A DNA stretch of 64,000 nucleotides from Paraurantiacibacter namhicola (GCF_001687545.1 NZ_CP016545.1:248001-312000), one strand, 5' to 3'. Shown: positions 40,940 through 52,050, numbered from the stretch's first letter. A program made the numbers and translations. Notes: generated by a model from the letters alone, not told the origin.

Positions 40940-42652
40940 TTACATGCCGGAACCCGGACCGTAGGTGATTTCCACCCGGCGGTTCTGAGGCTCACGCACG
41001 CCGTCCGCAGTCGGGACGCGCGGCATGGATTCGCCGAAGCCTTCGCTGGAGATGCGGGCGTTCGGGACGCCTGCGCCAGTGAGGTAGCTACGAACGCTCG
41101 CATTGCGACGCTCGGCCAGGCCTTCGTTGTAGGTAACCGTACCGGAACGGTCGGTGTGACCGGCCAGCATGATCGGAACCGTACCGCAATCGGCGTAGGC
41201 TGCGACCGCGTTGTCCAGGACCGTGGCAGCTGCCGGCGTGATGTTCGACTTATCCCAGTCGAAGAACACGATGTACGGACCCTTGTTGCAGACGGTCTGA
41301 ACGACCGGCGGCGGCGGAGGCGGCGGGGGCGGAGGCGGCGGGGGCGGCGGCGGGGGCGGAGGCGGCGGCGGAGCCACAACTTCCGGAGCGCCGAACTCGT
41401 GACGCAGGGTCACGAAGCCCGAGTTCACCTGGTGCTTGTCCGAGAACCAGCCTTCGAAGCCAGCTTCGAGGTAGGTGTTGTCGGTCAGGCCGGCTGCGAA
41501 GCCAACGCCGCCAACGATGAAATCGTCGACGCGATCGTCACCCGTTACGAGGAAACGCGTGCCCGGTGCACCGGCGAACTGCGCGGTGAAGAAGCCCGGG
41601 TTGTTCTCGAACACGTGACGCCATGCCACCTTCAGGCTCGGGCGAATGTTACCCAGAACGCCGCCGAGCTCGAGGCCCAGTTCGGAGGTCAGGTAATCTT
41701 CGTCCGTACCGGTGACGATGAGGTTGGCGTCGGCGAAACCGGATTCCGTGAATTCGTCCAGTTCGGCGTTGACGAAGTCAACACCTGCGTAGGGCGAAAG
41801 CCACACGGAGGAACCGAGCGGCAGGCGGAAACCGGCCTGGCCACTTGCGCTCCAGATTTCGGCGTTCGTGACACCGCGAGCCGTACCGGCGAGGCCGTTC
41901 GGGCCAGCGATGTTGATCGAACGGGCGCTTTCCACGTCCAGGTCAGCATAGCTGCCCGACAGGCGAACGTAGAACGGGCCGCTGTCATTCGCAGCGTACA
42001 GACCGATCATATAGCCATCGCCATTGATCATGCTGTTCTGGTTGTTGGTGCGACCAACGAACTCGGCGTCGTTTTCCATGTAGCCGATGGCCACACCGAT
42101 CTTGCCGTGCTCACCGATGGGCAGGTCACCGCCAAGCATCAGAAGGTACTGGTCGGAATCCAGACGCGGCGTGTCAACGACGACACCGGAGTCGATGTGT
42201 TCCTGAGCGTAATTGCCCGAGATCCACAGCGCGCCAGCATTCGTGTCGCACGAAATGCCATTCGTCAGGTCGAGGTCACGACATGCACCCTGGTCGGCCA
42301 GGAAGCCGGCCGTGCGCTGGCCGAACGTGCCGAGCGACTGCATGTACGTGGCGTAAGCCGAACCGCTGAGCTGCGACAGAGCATCGTAATACTGCTGCGC
42401 ATTCTGGCCGTTCAGCTGGTTCAGCAGGTTCTGGAAGTCGGTCGTGCGCGGCGTGCGCGGACGTTCGTTCTGCAGAGCGCTGGCGAGAGCATCCTGGTTC
42501 CGGTCGAAAACGAAGACTGGATCATTCAGCGTAGCGGTGATGTTGCCATCGGGCCGCGTGATAATCGGGTTCTGTGCTGCTGCGGGGACGCTGTAAAGCG
42601 CACTCGCCGCAACACTGACCGCCAGAAGCTGACGGAAATTGCGGTTCATCAT
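40940..42652 (-). CDS. outer-membrane protein: autotransporter-like barrel joined to OmpA domain
   Basis: 570 residues from ATG 42652 (GAGGGAG upstream). A signal peptide of about 27 residues (ends PAAAQ) is followed by a helical region, then a beta-barrel of autotransporter type (residues about 140-415), 22 consecutive prolines (codons CCG/CCT/CCC, complement of 41306-41371) and an OmpA peptidoglycan-binding domain (FFDWDKSNITP, GHTDRSGT, NRRVEI). It would anchor the outer membrane to the wall. A signal-regulated long leader and an intrinsic terminator flank it. Confidence 0.85.
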   Translation of the reverse strand: MMNRNFRQLLAVSVAASALYSVPAAAQNPIITRPDGNITATLNDPVFVFDRNQDALASALQNERPRTPRTTDFQNLLNQLNGQNAQQYYDALSQLSGSAYATYMQSLGTFGQRTAGFLADQGACRDLDLTNGISCDTNAGALWISGNYAQEHIDSGVVVDTPRLDSDQYLLMLGGDLPIGEHGKIGVAIGYMENDAEFVGRTNNQNSMINGDGYMIGLYAANDSGPFYVRLSGSYADLDVESARSINIAGPNGLAGTARGVTNAEIWSASGQAGFRLPLGSSVWLSPYAGVDFVNAELDEFTESGFADANLIVTGTDEDYLTSELGLELGGVLGNIRPSLKVAWRHVFENNPGFFTAQFAGAPGTRFLVTGDDRVDDFIVGGVGFAAGLTDNTYLEAGFEGWFSDKHQVNSGFVTLRHEFGAPEVVAPPPPPPPPPPPPPPPPPPPPPPVVQTVCNKGPYIVFFDWDKSNITPAAATVLDNAVAAYADCGTVPIMLAGHTDRSGTVTYNEGLAERRNASVRSYLTGAGVPNARISSEGFGESMPRVPTADGVREPQNRRVEITYGPGSGM

Positions 42653-43026
42653 AAAAACTCCCTCATGAAGCGGGCCGATGCCCGCCATATGATCGTCAAT
42701 CGCACAATGGGACGACGAAGCCTACGTCGCCAACACCGTCACAATTGCCCAGTAGGCGAATAGGCGCATGCGCCCCGCCTGTCCATGGCCAATTGCTTGA
42801 ATTGTCTCTTTCAAGTGACCCCGTGTGTCCCATCGGCAACGCTTGTACTAATCGCGAGGACGACATCCGTTCCCTTGAATCCGGCCTGCCAGACGATTTT
42901 TCGGAACTTAAAGAAAGGGCTGGCGGTGCGTACACCTGCCAGCCCGGAAAGTCTAACGTTCGCAGGAGGAACGTGGGTATTGCCGGGACGGGCGGGAGAG
43001 GAGTGCCCGCCCCGGCAAGTTCGTGA
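42653..43026. other. intergenic region between porin and amtB
   Basis: 374 bases. No gene is supported. The left part is the upstream region of the porin gene. The right part holds the terminator of amtB at 42917-42945 and a second strong hairpin at 42981-43017 (13-base arms with one mismatch, no U-run) close behind the amtB stop. Confidence 0.6.
42917..42945 (-). terminator. intrinsic terminator downstream of amtB
   Basis: Minus strand: GGGCTGGC, 13-base loop, GCCAGCCC, then TTTCTTT. It lies about 80 bases past the amtB stop and is the only hairpin with a U-run here. Confidence 0.7.
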
Positions 43027-44349
43027 TCAGTTGTAAGCGCGTTCGCCGTGCTCGGAGATATCGAGGCCATCGCTTTCGGCCTCGGCATCGACCCGCAGGC
43101 CGATCAGGGCCTTTACGATGAAGCCTGCGACCAAGGTGCCGATGGCAGCCCAGGCGATGGTGACGAGCACGCCTTCGGTCTGGATCCAGAGCTGCGCGCC
43201 CAGCGCGGTCGATCCGTCGCCAGGTCCGCCGAGAAACGGCTGGTAAACCACGGCCGTACCGATCGCGCCGACGATGCCGCCCACACCGTGGATGCCAAAA
43301 GCGTCGAGGCTGTCGTCATAGCCGAACTTTGCCTTCGCCTTCGCCACTGCGAAGTAGCAGACCATGGAGGAGAGGATGCCGAGCAGGATCGCGCCAAACG
43401 GTCCGCTGTTGCCAGCAGCCGGGGTCACAGCGACAAGGCCGGCGATAACGCCAGAGCAGAAGCCCAGCGCGCTGCCCTTGTGGCCCGCCATCCGCTCGAT
43501 CACCATCCAGGTAAGCGCACCGGCCGCCGTGGCGACGAAGGTGTTGATCATGGCAAGACCGGCCGAGGCATCCGCTTCCAGCGCCGAACCAGCGTTGAAG
43601 CCAAACCAGCCGACCCACAGCAGGCCCGTACCGACCATGGTCAGCGTCATGGAGTGCGGCGGCATGGGTTCTGCCGGATAGCCGCGGCGCTTGCCAAGCA
43701 GGAAGGCCAGCACGAGGCCTGATACACCGGCATTGATGTGCACAACGGTGCCGCCCGCGAAGTCCAGCGCGCCCTTCTCGAACAGGAAGCCGCCCCCGGC
43801 CCACACCATATGCGCGATCGGGAAATAGACGATGGTCAGCCAGATCGGCACGAACAGCATGACGGCGTTGAACTTCAGCCGCTCCGCCGTCGCGCCCAGG
43901 ATCAGCGCGGCGGTGATTGCTGCGAAGGTCATCTGGAAGCTGATGAAGACGTACTCGCTGATCACCTCGTCGGTGAAGGTGGCCGCCGTGCTGGACGCGT
44001 CGATCCCGGCAAGGAAGGGCACGCCCCAGCTGAAGATGGCATTGCCTTCGGGACCGAAGGCCGTGGAATAGCCCCACATCACCCAGACCAGCATCGCCAG
44101 CGCAGCCGCGCCGCCGACCTGTGTCATGGTGGACAGCATGTTCTTTGAGCGGGTGAGGCCGCCGTAGAACAGGGCCAGGCCCGGCAGTATCATCAGCATG
44201 ACCAGGACGGTTGCCGTCATCATCCACGCATTGTTGCCGGGATTGGGCACGGCCGCTGCGGCTTCTGCCGCTTCCTGTGCGAATGCGGCGGCCGGGAAGG
44301 CCACCGTCGATGCAAGCGCCGCTGCGCCTGCGAATACCTTGCGAATCAT
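43027..44349 (-). CDS. amtB: ammonium transporter
   Basis: 440 residues from ATG 44349 (AAGGGGG upstream), rather than a TTG at 44370. A signal-peptide-like N-terminus ending AAFAQ precedes eleven membrane helices. Conserved: GGTVVHINAGVSGLVLA, SMTLTMVGTGLLWVGWFGFNAG, and IHGVGGIVGAIGTAVVY near the pore twin histidines. It conducts ammonia across the inner membrane. It is 17 bases downstream of glnK, the PII regulator that blocks it. Confidence 0.95.
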   Translation of the reverse strand: MIRKVFAGAAALASTVAFPAAAFAQEAAEAAAAVPNPGNNAWMMTATVLVMLMILPGLALFYGGLTRSKNMLSTMTQVGGAAALAMLVWVMWGYSTAFGPEGNAIFSWGVPFLAGIDASSTAATFTDEVISEYVFISFQMTFAAITAALILGATAERLKFNAVMLFVPIWLTIVYFPIAHMVWAGGGFLFEKGALDFAGGTVVHINAGVSGLVLAFLLGKRRGYPAEPMPPHSMTLTMVGTGLLWVGWFGFNAGSALEADASAGLAMINTFVATAAGALTWMVIERMAGHKGSALGFCSGVIAGLVAVTPAAGNSGPFGAILLGILSSMVCYFAVAKAKAKFGYDDSLDAFGIHGVGGIVGAIGTAVVYQPFLGGPGDGSTALGAQLWIQTEGVLVTIAWAAIGTLVAGFIVKALIGLRVDAEAESDGLDISEHGERAYN

Positions 44350-44366
44350 TGTCTTGACCCCCTTCG

Positions 44367-44804
<438 letters not shown>

Positions 44805-44854
44805 TTATGTTGCGCGAGCGGGCCTGCCCGACCGCCTAGATAATCGGCAGCTGC

Positions 44855-45550
44855 CTATATTTCAGGCAGGTCGAGGTCCGCCCATACGGGCAAGTGGTCG
44901 GACGCGCGGGCAGACAGGGGGCTATGGTGCACGCCGCTGTCCAGCAGCCGCATCTCCGGGCTTACTAGGATGCGGTCGAGCTTTGCCACCGGCCTGCGGC
45001 TGGGGAAGGAGCGGCCCGGATCGGCGAGCTGCCATCCTTCCGGAAAAGGACGCAGCATCTGGCTTCCCGGCGTCCATTCGTTGCAATCGCCCAGCACGAC
45101 TGCGGGACCACCCTCGCCCAGGATGTGATCGGCAATCGAGGCGACCTGGTGGCGCCGCCTGATGCCGGACAGGTCGAGATGGGTGGCAACCACGCGCAAG
45201 GCCGATCCGCCGACAGAGAGGTGCGCGCAGACCGCGCCGCGCGGCTCCAGCCGTGGGAGCGCGATCGCTTCCGTCCGGTCGATGGCGATGTGCCGGCGCA
45301 CCAGCACGGCATTGCCATGCCAACCCATGCTCGCCGGCCGCGTCCGGAGCCGCGCGACGTGCCAGCCGTGCTCCTCCACCGCCTGTCTCGGCAGGACAGA
45401 GATCCTGCGCCCGAAGCGGCGGTCCACTTCCTGCAACGCAATAATATCGGCATCGAGCTCGCCAAGCACCGTCAGGATACGTTCGGGATCGCGCACGCGG
45501 TCCGTGCCCACCGCCTTGTGAATGTTGTAGCTGGCGATCCGGAGCCGCAT
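44855..45550 (-). CDS. endonuclease/exonuclease/phosphatase family protein
   Basis: 231 residues from ATG 45550 (MRLRIASYNIHKAVG). Catalytic DNase I-like residues: SYNIH, ALQEVDRR, ATHLDLSG, GDCNEW and ASDHLPVWADL. No signal peptide, so probably cytoplasmic. The substrate could be DNA, a phospholipid or a phosphodiester; cannot be decided. It is 11 bases downstream of the PNPOx-like gene on the same strand. Confidence 0.87.
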   Translation of the reverse strand: MRLRIASYNIHKAVGTDRVRDPERILTVLGELDADIIALQEVDRRFGRRISVLPRQAVEEHGWHVARLRTRPASMGWHGNAVLVRRHIAIDRTEAIALPRLEPRGAVCAHLSVGGSALRVVATHLDLSGIRRRHQVASIADHILGEGGPAVVLGDCNEWTPGSQMLRPFPEGWQLADPGRSFPSRRPVAKLDRILVSPEMRLLDSGVHHSPLSARASDHLPVWADLDLPEI

Positions 45551-45561
45551 TGCCGTGCCGC

Positions 45562-46122
45562 TCAATCGCCAGCGATGTAGCGTTCGGGCGGCCGTACGGG
45601 CAGGCCGTCGATGCTGGTATCGCGCGCGGCGTGCTTGGCTTCCCACTTTTCCGGCTCGGCCTGCGCGTGGTATTTCACCAGCGTCGCGCGGTCCGTTTCG
45701 TATTCCATTAGCGGGACGCCCCAGCCGCAGCTGGTCTGCACGCTTTCCACCGCAATATCGAAGATTTGCCGCGTGCCCGGCAGCAGCTTGAAGTGCGCGG
45801 CCAGATCTTCCCAGCCAGCATCGCCCGGCATCACCGGCACGCCGGTGCCGTAGATCCGCAGGATCAGCGCCGGCTGGCGGAAATTGCACACCATCAGGGT
45901 GATCCGCCCGTCCGCCTTCAGGTGCGCCTGCGTCTCGTTCCCCGATCCCGCCAGGTCCAGATAGGCAACTCGGTCAGGCGCAAGGACCCGCAGCGTATCG
46001 TCCAGACCCTTGGGGCTGAGGTTGATCCGCGCACCCGTCGCCGCCGTCGCCACGAAGAAGACGGGCTGCGCCTCGATCATGGCGATGTGGTCTGGCGAGA
46101 GCGTATCGGTGAAGTCGGCCAT
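45562..46122 (-). CDS. pyridoxamine 5'-phosphate oxidase-like FMN-binding protein
   Basis: 186 residues with the split-barrel pattern MIEAQPVFFVATAATGARINLSPKG, VAYLDLAGSGNETQAHL and ITLMVCNFRQPALILRIYG. This is the PNPOx-like group including general-stress oxidoreductases, likely binding FMN or F420. It is cytoplasmic. Next gene downstream shares the strand with an 11-base gap. Confidence 0.83.
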   Translation of the reverse strand: MADFTDTLSPDHIAMIEAQPVFFVATAATGARINLSPKGLDDTLRVLAPDRVAYLDLAGSGNETQAHLKADGRITLMVCNFRQPALILRIYGTGVPVMPGDAGWEDLAAHFKLLPGTRQIFDIAVESVQTSCGWGVPLMEYETDRATLVKYHAQAEPEKWEAKHAARDTSIDGLPVRPPERYIAGD

Positions 46123-46153
46123 TGCGCTACGCTACGCAGGCGCGCGCCGGATG

Positions 46154-47716
46154 TCACCGCTCCTTGGTAGCGGAGAAGGTCAGCTCCGGATTCTTTTCCT
46201 GCTGGTAATTCACGTCCCAGGGGCTTTTCGCCATGAAGACGAGGTCGCCGTCGCGGTCCCGCGCCAGGTTCGGACGGTTGAAGCCTTCGAATTCCGACAG
46301 GGCCGCATCCGGTCCCTTGAGCCAGCGTGCGGTCGCGAAGGGCGATGCCTCCAGCGCGGCATCCACCTTGTATTCGGCGGCCATGCGGCTGATCAGCACT
46401 TCCAGCTGCAGCTGGCCGACCACGCCCACGATATATTGCGCGCCCAGTTCCGGGTAGAACACCTGGATCACGCCTTCTTCGGAAAGATCGTCCAGCGCTT
46501 TGCGCAGTTGCTTGGTCTTGGTCGGATCCTTCAGCTGGACGCGGCGCAGGATTTCCGGTGCGAAATTGGGCAGGCCGGTGAAGCGCACCTCGTCCTTTTC
46601 GCTCAGCGTATCGCCAACGCGCAGCGTGCCATGGTTGGGAATGCCGATGATATCCCCCGGCTCGGCGGTGTCGGCAATCTCGCGGTCCTGCGCGAAGAAC
46701 ATGATCGGCGAATGCACGGCGATCGGCTTGCCCAGCCCGCTCGGCGTCAGCTTCATGCCGCGTTTGAAGGTGCCGCTGACCTGCCGCATGAAGGCGATGC
46801 GGTCGCGGTGGTTCGGATCCATATTGGCCTGCACCTTGAAGATGAAGCCGGTGACCTCGTCATGGTCCGGGCTGATCTCGCCATCGCCCGCCGGTTGGGG
46901 CCGCGGGGCGGGCGCATACTTGGCAATCGCATCGATGATCGCCTCCACGCCGAATTCCTTCAGCGCGCTGCCGAAATAGACCGGCGTCAGATCGCCATTG
47001 CGATAGGCCTCGAAATCGAACTCGGGATAGCCCTCGCGCGCCAGCAGGCCCTCTTCCGCTACGCGCTCCACACCATCGGCGGAAAGGTGATTGGCCAGCG
47101 CCGGGTCTTCCGGGCCATCGGTCTGGATCGTCTTGCCGAGGAATTCCTTGCCATCGCCTTCGGGCAGGTGGAGCTGCTTCGTCTCGAAATTGAAGACGCC
47201 TTCGAACAGGCCGCCCATGCCGACCGGCCAGCTCATCGGGCTGGTGTCGAGCGCCAGCTTTTCCGCAATCTCGTCCAGCAGCTCGAACGCATCGCGGCCT
47301 TCGCGGTCGATCTTGTTGATGAAGGTGATGATCGGCACGCTGCGCAGGCGGCATACCTCGAACAGCTTAAGCGTCTGCGGTTCGATACCGGCGGCGGCGT
47401 CCAGCACCATGATGGCCGAATCGACCGCCGTCAGCGTGCGGTAAGTGTCTTCACTGAAGTCCTCGTGCCCCGGCGTATCGAGCAGGTTGAAGGTGATGCC
47501 GTCTCGCTCGAAGGTCATCACGGAACTGGTGACGGAGATGCCGCGCTGCTGCTCGATCTTCATCCAATCGCTGCGCGCCCGCCGCGCTGCGCCGCGCGCC
47601 TTGACCTCGCCCGCAAGGTGGATCGCGCCGCCGCGAAGCAGCAGCTTCTCGGTCAGCGTGGTCTTACCCGCGTCGGGGTGGGAGATAATGGCAAAGGTGC
47701 GGCGCTGGTTGGTCAT
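46154..47716 (-). CDS. prfC: peptide chain release factor 3
   Basis: 520 residues from ATG 47716; a start six residues earlier is possible but would lie closer to the palindrome at 47736. GTPase loop FAIISHPDAGKTTLTEK, RARSDWMKIEQQRGISVTSSV (switch I) and DTPGHEDFSEDTYR, NKIDREGRD. RF3 uses GTP to recycle RF1/RF2 after stop-codon hydrolysis. It is a single gene, 31 bases from the PNPOx gene end. Confidence 0.96.
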   Translation of the reverse strand: MTNQRRTFAIISHPDAGKTTLTEKLLLRGGAIHLAGEVKARGAARRARSDWMKIEQQRGISVTSSVMTFERDGITFNLLDTPGHEDFSEDTYRTLTAVDSAIMVLDAAAGIEPQTLKLFEVCRLRSVPIITFINKIDREGRDAFELLDEIAEKLALDTSPMSWPVGMGGLFEGVFNFETKQLHLPEGDGKEFLGKTIQTDGPEDPALANHLSADGVERVAEEGLLAREGYPEFDFEAYRNGDLTPVYFGSALKEFGVEAIIDAIAKYAPAPRPQPAGDGEISPDHDEVTGFIFKVQANMDPNHRDRIAFMRQVSGTFKRGMKLTPSGLGKPIAVHSPIMFFAQDREIADTAEPGDIIGIPNHGTLRVGDTLSEKDEVRFTGLPNFAPEILRRVQLKDPTKTKQLRKALDDLSEEGVIQVFYPELGAQYIVGVVGQLQLEVLISRMAAEYKVDAALEASPFATARWLKGPDAALSEFEGFNRPNLARDRDGDLVFMAKSPWDVNYQQEKNPELTFSATKER

Positions 47717-47735
47717 AAGTTCTCTAACCTTCATC

Positions 47736-47803
47736 CGCTCATCCTGAGCTTGTCGAAGGATGCTGGCGTGGCGCGGGCGTGCTTCGACAGGCTCAGCACG
47801 AGC
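47736..47803. repeat. palindromic repeat (GCTTGTCGAAGGATG type)
   Basis: GCTCATCCTGAGCTTGTCGAAGGATG (47736-47761 read in two parts) faces GTGCTTCGACAGGCTCAGCACGAGCG (47778-47803), whose inner cores CTTGTCGAAG/CTTCGACAGG are inverted. This is a common short repeat in alphaproteobacterial genomes. It overlaps the ribosome-site region of prfC. Confidence 0.7.
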
Positions 47804-47819
47804 GTGGCTTGTATCGGTG

Positions 47820-48566
47820 CTAATCCTCCCGGTGCACGCGGAAGCCGGCGAAGTCCTGGTTCACCGGCATCAGTTCCAGCCGGTTGATATTGAGATGCGG
47901 CGGCAGTTCGGCAATCCAGCGGATGGTATCGGCGATGTCCTGCCCCGTCATCGGGTCCGACCCGCGATAGAGATCGTCCGATGCCTGCTGGCTGCCGGTG
48001 CGCACCTTGGTGAATTCAGTTTCGACCATGCCCGGCTCGATGCTCGTCACGCGCACGCCGGTGCCGTGCAGGTCCGCGCGCAGGGCAAGCGTGAAGTGGT
48101 TCGCAAAGGCCTTGCTGCCCGCATAGACATTGCCGCCGGGGTAAATGTAGCTGCCAGCGACAGAGCCGATGGCGATGATCGCCCCGCGCCGCTCGATCAG
48201 GCCCGGCAGAAGCTTGCGCGTCAGCTTCACCATGGCCGTGACATTGGTGTCGATCATGGTCTGCCAGTCGGCAAGGTCAGCATCCTGCGCAGCGGACAGC
48301 CCCTTGGCGAGCCCGGCATTGTTCACCAGCAGGTCGACCTTGGCGAAATCGCCCGGAAGCGCTTCGATGGCGGCATCCATCGCCGCTTCGTCGCGCACGT
48401 CGAACACGGCCGGGTGAACCTTGTCCGCGCCCAGCTCTTCCACCAGCGCATCCAGCCGCTCACCGCGCCGCCCGGTCGCAACACAGCGCCAGCCGCTCGC
48501 CACAAGCGTGCGGACAGTGGCCTCGCCGATGCCGGAGGTGGCGCCTGAGACGAAGGCTGTTTTCAC
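47820..48566 (-). CDS. short-chain dehydrogenase/reductase
   Basis: 248 residues, Rossmann NAD(P) site VSGATSGIGEATVR, NNAG in LLVNNAGLAKG, and the catalytic Ser-Tyr-Lys in GSVAGSYIYPGGNVYAGSKAF (Tyr and Lys spaced by three). YdfG-like enzymes act on 3-hydroxy acids; the substrate here is unknown. It starts with GTG overlapping the pheT stop by 4 bases, so it is the last gene of the rpmI-rplT-pheS-pheT region. Confidence 0.9.
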   Translation of the reverse strand: MKTAFVSGATSGIGEATVRTLVASGWRCVATGRRGERLDALVEELGADKVHPAVFDVRDEAAMDAAIEALPGDFAKVDLLVNNAGLAKGLSAAQDADLADWQTMIDTNVTAMVKLTRKLLPGLIERRGAIIAIGSVAGSYIYPGGNVYAGSKAFANHFTLALRADLHGTGVRVTSIEPGMVETEFTKVRTGSQQASDDLYRGSDPMTGQDIADTIRWIAELPPHLNINRLELMPVNQDFAGFRVHRED

Positions 48567-50950
48567 CCCCTCAGCTCCGCGCCCTGCTTGGCGGCGGCGG
48601 CGACGATGGCGTCGCTGATTGCCTTGATCTGCTCGTCGGTGAAGGTCTTCTCGCCCGGCTGGAGGGTGACTTCCAGCGCGACGGATTTCCTGCCTTCCGC
48701 CACGCCCTGTCCGGCGAAGACGTCGAACACGCGGGCATCCACGATGGCCTGTTTGTCCGCGCCTTTCACCGCGCGCAGCAGGTCGCTGGCGGGCAGGCTG
48801 GCGTCCACCAGGAAGGCGAAATCGCGCGTGATCGCCTGCAGAGCGGGCGGCGCATAGGCGGAGCGGGCGAAACTGGCGCCCTTCTTCTGCGGGATGGCGT
48901 CGAGGAAGATTTCCGCCGCCATCACCGGGCCATCGACGTCGAAGGCCTCCAGAGTGCGCGGGTGCAGCGCGCCGAAGCGGGCCAGCACGTTCTTGGGGCC
49001 AAGTCGCAGTGTGCCGGACTGGCCGGGGTGAAACTGCTCCCCCGCATCCTCCATCACCATCAGCTTTTCGACCGGCGCGCCAGCCTCGGCCAGCAGCCGC
49101 TCGGCGGCAGCCTTGGCATCATATGCGTCGAAGGCGCTGGCCTTGCCGCTTGCCCAGCCTCGGGACGTCTTCTCGCCAGCCAGCAGCACGCCCAGCGCGG
49201 CCTTCTCGTCGCTCGCGCCGTCTGACCTGCGGAAATAGCGTCGGCCGATCTCGAACAGGCGCAGGCTGTCGGCGCCGCGGTCCATGTTGCGCTTGGTGGC
49301 AGACAGCAGGCCCGGCAGCAGGGACGGGCGCATGGCCTTCATGTCCTCGCTGATCGGATTGTCGAGCACCCACAGCTGGTGGCCGTCGGCGAAATGCTCC
49401 GCCTCCGGCACGGGCAGGAAGGACCAGGTGATCGCTTCCTTTAGACCGCCGGCAGCAGCGGCGCGGCGCAGCCGGCGCTCCATTGCCTGCTGCGGCGTGG
49501 CGGTGGGGCGCGCGACGCCCTCCGCGCGCGGCAGGGCCACGCTTTCCACGGCGTCCAGTCCGTGGATGCGGACGACTTCTTCGACGAGATCGGCCGGGCC
49601 TTCGATATCGTGGCGCCGCGGCGGACAGGTGACCTGCCAGTCCGGGCCGACCTTGAAATCGAGTGCTTCCAGGATCCGGCGCTGCTCCGCCTCATCCACG
49701 TCCACACCGCCAAGGCGCTGCGTCAGGGCGGGATCGAAAGCGATGACCTTTGCCCCATCCGGCGCGGAGCCTGCGCGGACCGCTTCGGTAGGCGTGCCGC
49801 CGCATGTGCGCACGATTAGGTCTGTCAGGATGGCAAGCCCATCCTCAAGGAAAGCCGGGTCCACGCCGCGCTCGAATCGCGTACGCGCATCAGTCGCAAT
49901 GCCCAGCTTGCGGCCGGTCACGCCAATCCGCGCGGGATCGAAATAGGCGATTTCCAGCAGGACGTCGGTCGTCGCCTCGGTCGCGCCGGAATGCTCGCCG
50001 CCCATGATGCCGCCGATATCGTGAACGCCATTATCGTCCGCGATCACGGTTATGGTGTCGTCCAGCGTGTAAGTCTTCTCGTTCAGCGCCTCGATGGTCT
50101 CGCCGTCCTTCGCTCGCCGCGCCACGACGGGGCCGGAGAGCTTCGCGAGGTCGTAGACATGCGCCGGCCGCCCGAAGGCGAGCATCAGGTAATTGGTCGC
50201 ATCGACCAGCGCGCTTATCGGCCGCTGGCCCGCCGCGATAAGGCGGCGCTGCATCCACTCGGGGCTTGTGCCATTCGTGACGCCGCGAATGACGCGGCCG
50301 TGGAAGGCCGGGCAGCCGTCCGGATCGTCGGTGCGGATTTCGACCGGGCAAGCACCCTCGCCGTCCGTTTGCCGCACCGCGAAGTCCTTCAGCTGTCCCA
50401 CGCCGGCCGCCGCGAGATCGCGGGCAATCCCATAAACGCCCATGCAATCCGGACGGTTGGGCGTGATGGCCACGTCGAAGACCGGGCTGGCGCCCTGGTA
50501 CTCGGCAAAGCCTTGGCCCACGGGCGCATCGCCGGGCAGCTCGATTATGCCGTCATGCTCCTCGCCCAGCTCCAGCTCTCGCACGGAGCACATCATGCCG
50601 TTCGATTCGACGCCGCGAATGGCGCTCTTGCGAAGTTCCATGCCGTTGGCCGGCACGACCGCGCCGGGCAGGCCCAGCACGCCCTTCATCCCGGCCCGCG
50701 CGTTGGGCGCGCCGCATACGACCTGCAGCGGTTCGCCCTCGCCCGTGTCGACGGAGAGGACCTGCAGCTTGTCGGCATCGGGATGCTTCGCAGCCGTCAG
50801 GACATGCGCGATACGGAAGCCCGCGAGTTTCTCGGCCGGGTCCTCGATCTCGTCCACCTCGTGCCCGATGCGGTTGAGCGCAGCCGCGATCTGAGCAACC
50901 GAGGCATCGGTTTCGAGGAAGTATTTCAGCCATTCGAGCGAGAACTTCAT
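48563..50950 (-). CDS. pheT: phenylalanine--tRNA ligase beta subunit
   Basis: 795 residues. Domains in order: tRNA-binding OB-like fold (residues about 40-150), B3/B4 and B5 (residues 200-480), catalytic-like domain, and a C-terminal FDX-ACB anticodon domain (from about 700). It pairs with PheS to charge tRNA-Phe. Its ATG overlaps the pheS stop by 4 bases. The long frame upstream of 50950 is non-homologous. Confidence 0.96.
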   Translation of the reverse strand: MKFSLEWLKYFLETDASVAQIAAALNRIGHEVDEIEDPAEKLAGFRIAHVLTAAKHPDADKLQVLSVDTGEGEPLQVVCGAPNARAGMKGVLGLPGAVVPANGMELRKSAIRGVESNGMMCSVRELELGEEHDGIIELPGDAPVGQGFAEYQGASPVFDVAITPNRPDCMGVYGIARDLAAAGVGQLKDFAVRQTDGEGACPVEIRTDDPDGCPAFHGRVIRGVTNGTSPEWMQRRLIAAGQRPISALVDATNYLMLAFGRPAHVYDLAKLSGPVVARRAKDGETIEALNEKTYTLDDTITVIADDNGVHDIGGIMGGEHSGATEATTDVLLEIAYFDPARIGVTGRKLGIATDARTRFERGVDPAFLEDGLAILTDLIVRTCGGTPTEAVRAGSAPDGAKVIAFDPALTQRLGGVDVDEAEQRRILEALDFKVGPDWQVTCPPRRHDIEGPADLVEEVVRIHGLDAVESVALPRAEGVARPTATPQQAMERRLRRAAAAGGLKEAITWSFLPVPEAEHFADGHQLWVLDNPISEDMKAMRPSLLPGLLSATKRNMDRGADSLRLFEIGRRYFRRSDGASDEKAALGVLLAGEKTSRGWASGKASAFDAYDAKAAAERLLAEAGAPVEKLMVMEDAGEQFHPGQSGTLRLGPKNVLARFGALHPRTLEAFDVDGPVMAAEIFLDAIPQKKGASFARSAYAPPALQAITRDFAFLVDASLPASDLLRAVKGADKQAIVDARVFDVFAGQGVAEGRKSVALEVTLQPGEKTFTDEQIKAISDAIVAAAAKQGAELRG

Positions 50951-52050
50951 GAGCGCGCTCCTACACCGGCGGAAAGTGTCGGCTGGTCGAAAGCGGAGAA
51001 GCCGTAATGCGCCAGCCAGCGGTGGTCGCCGTCGAAGAAGGCGCGCAAATCGTCCATCCCGTATTTCAGCATGGCGAGGCGATCGACACCCACGCCAAAG
51101 GCGAAGCCCTGCCACTCGTCCGGGTCAAGCCCGGCAAATTCGATGACACGGCGGTTGACCATGCCGCTGCCCAGCAGCTCCATCCAGCCATGGCCCGGCG
51201 CATCGCCGTCGCCGCCCAGCACGCGCCTGCCGTTCTCATCCTTCCAGCCGACATCGACTTCGACGCTTGGCTCGGTGAAGGGGAAGTAGCTCGGGCGCAG
51301 GCGCAGGACGATATCCTCGCGCTCGAAAAAGGCCTTGAGGAAAGTCTCCAGCGTCCATTTCAGATGGCCGAGGTGGATGTCCTTGTCGATCACTAGGCCT
51401 TCGACCTGGTGGAACATGGGCGTGTGGGTCGCATCGCTGTCGGAGCGATAGACGCGGCCGGGTGCGATGATACGGATCGGCGCGCCCTGCTTCATCATGC
51501 TGCGGATCTGCACCGGACTGGTGTGCGTACGCAGCAGCATGCGGCGGCCTTCGGCATCCACGTCAGGGAAATAGAAGGTGTCGTGCATGGCGCGCGCGGG
51601 GTGCGTTTCGGCCATGTTGAGCGCGGTGAAATTGTGCCAGTCGTCCTCGATCTCGGGACCGGTGGCGACGGCGAAGCCAAGGTCGGCGAAAATCTCCGCC
51701 AGCTCGTCCATCACCTGGCTGACCGGGTGGACGCTGCCCTGCGGCATGGCCGGGGCGGGCAGGGTGAGATCGATCCCCTCGCTCGCCAGCCTGGCTTCCA
51801 GCGCAGCGGCCTCCAGCACGGCCTTGCGGTCCGCAATGGCGTCGGCCACGCGGGCACGCAGGCCCTGAATGCGAGGGCCTTCCACCTGGCGCTCTTCGGG
51901 GGTCATCTTGCCGAGCGTCTTCATCAGGCCGCTCAGCCAGCCCTGCTTGCCCAGCGCCTCGACCCGGATTGCCTCGACCGCGTCGACGCTGTCCGCTCCA
52001 TGCAGTCGCTCGAGCGTGTCGGCGACCTGTTTTTCCTGTTCCTGGCTCAT
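50947..52050 (-). CDS. pheS: phenylalanine--tRNA ligase alpha subunit
   Basis: 367 residues. Class II motif 2 and 3 pieces: [52 protein letters not shown] and [35 protein letters not shown]. It forms the catalytic subunit of phenylalanyl-tRNA synthetase. An intrinsic terminator separates it from rplT, 21 bases before its ATG. Ribosome site AAGAGGC. Confidence 0.97.
   Translation of the reverse strand: MSQEQEKQVADTLERLHGADSVDAVEAIRVEALGKQGWLSGLMKTLGKMTPEERQVEGPRIQGLRARVADAIADRKAVLEAAALEARLASEGIDLTLPAPAMPQGSVHPVSQVMDELAEIFADLGFAVATGPEIEDDWHNFTALNMAETHPARAMHDTFYFPDVDAEGRRMLLRTHTSPVQIRSMMKQGAPIRIIAPGRVYRSDSDATHTPMFHQVEGLVIDKDIHLGHLKWTLETFLKAFFEREDIVLRLRPSYFPFTEPSVEVDVGWKDENGRRVLGGDGDAPGHGWMELLGSGMVNRRVIEFAGLDPDEWQGFAFGVGVDRLAMLKYGMDDLRAFFDGDHRWLAHYGFSAFDQPTLSAGVGARS

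Noticed and set aside
46010-47887. 625-residue plus-strand frame opposite prfC
   Set aside because: Shadow of prfC; its sequence has no domain, and the release-factor frame has all GTPase motifs.
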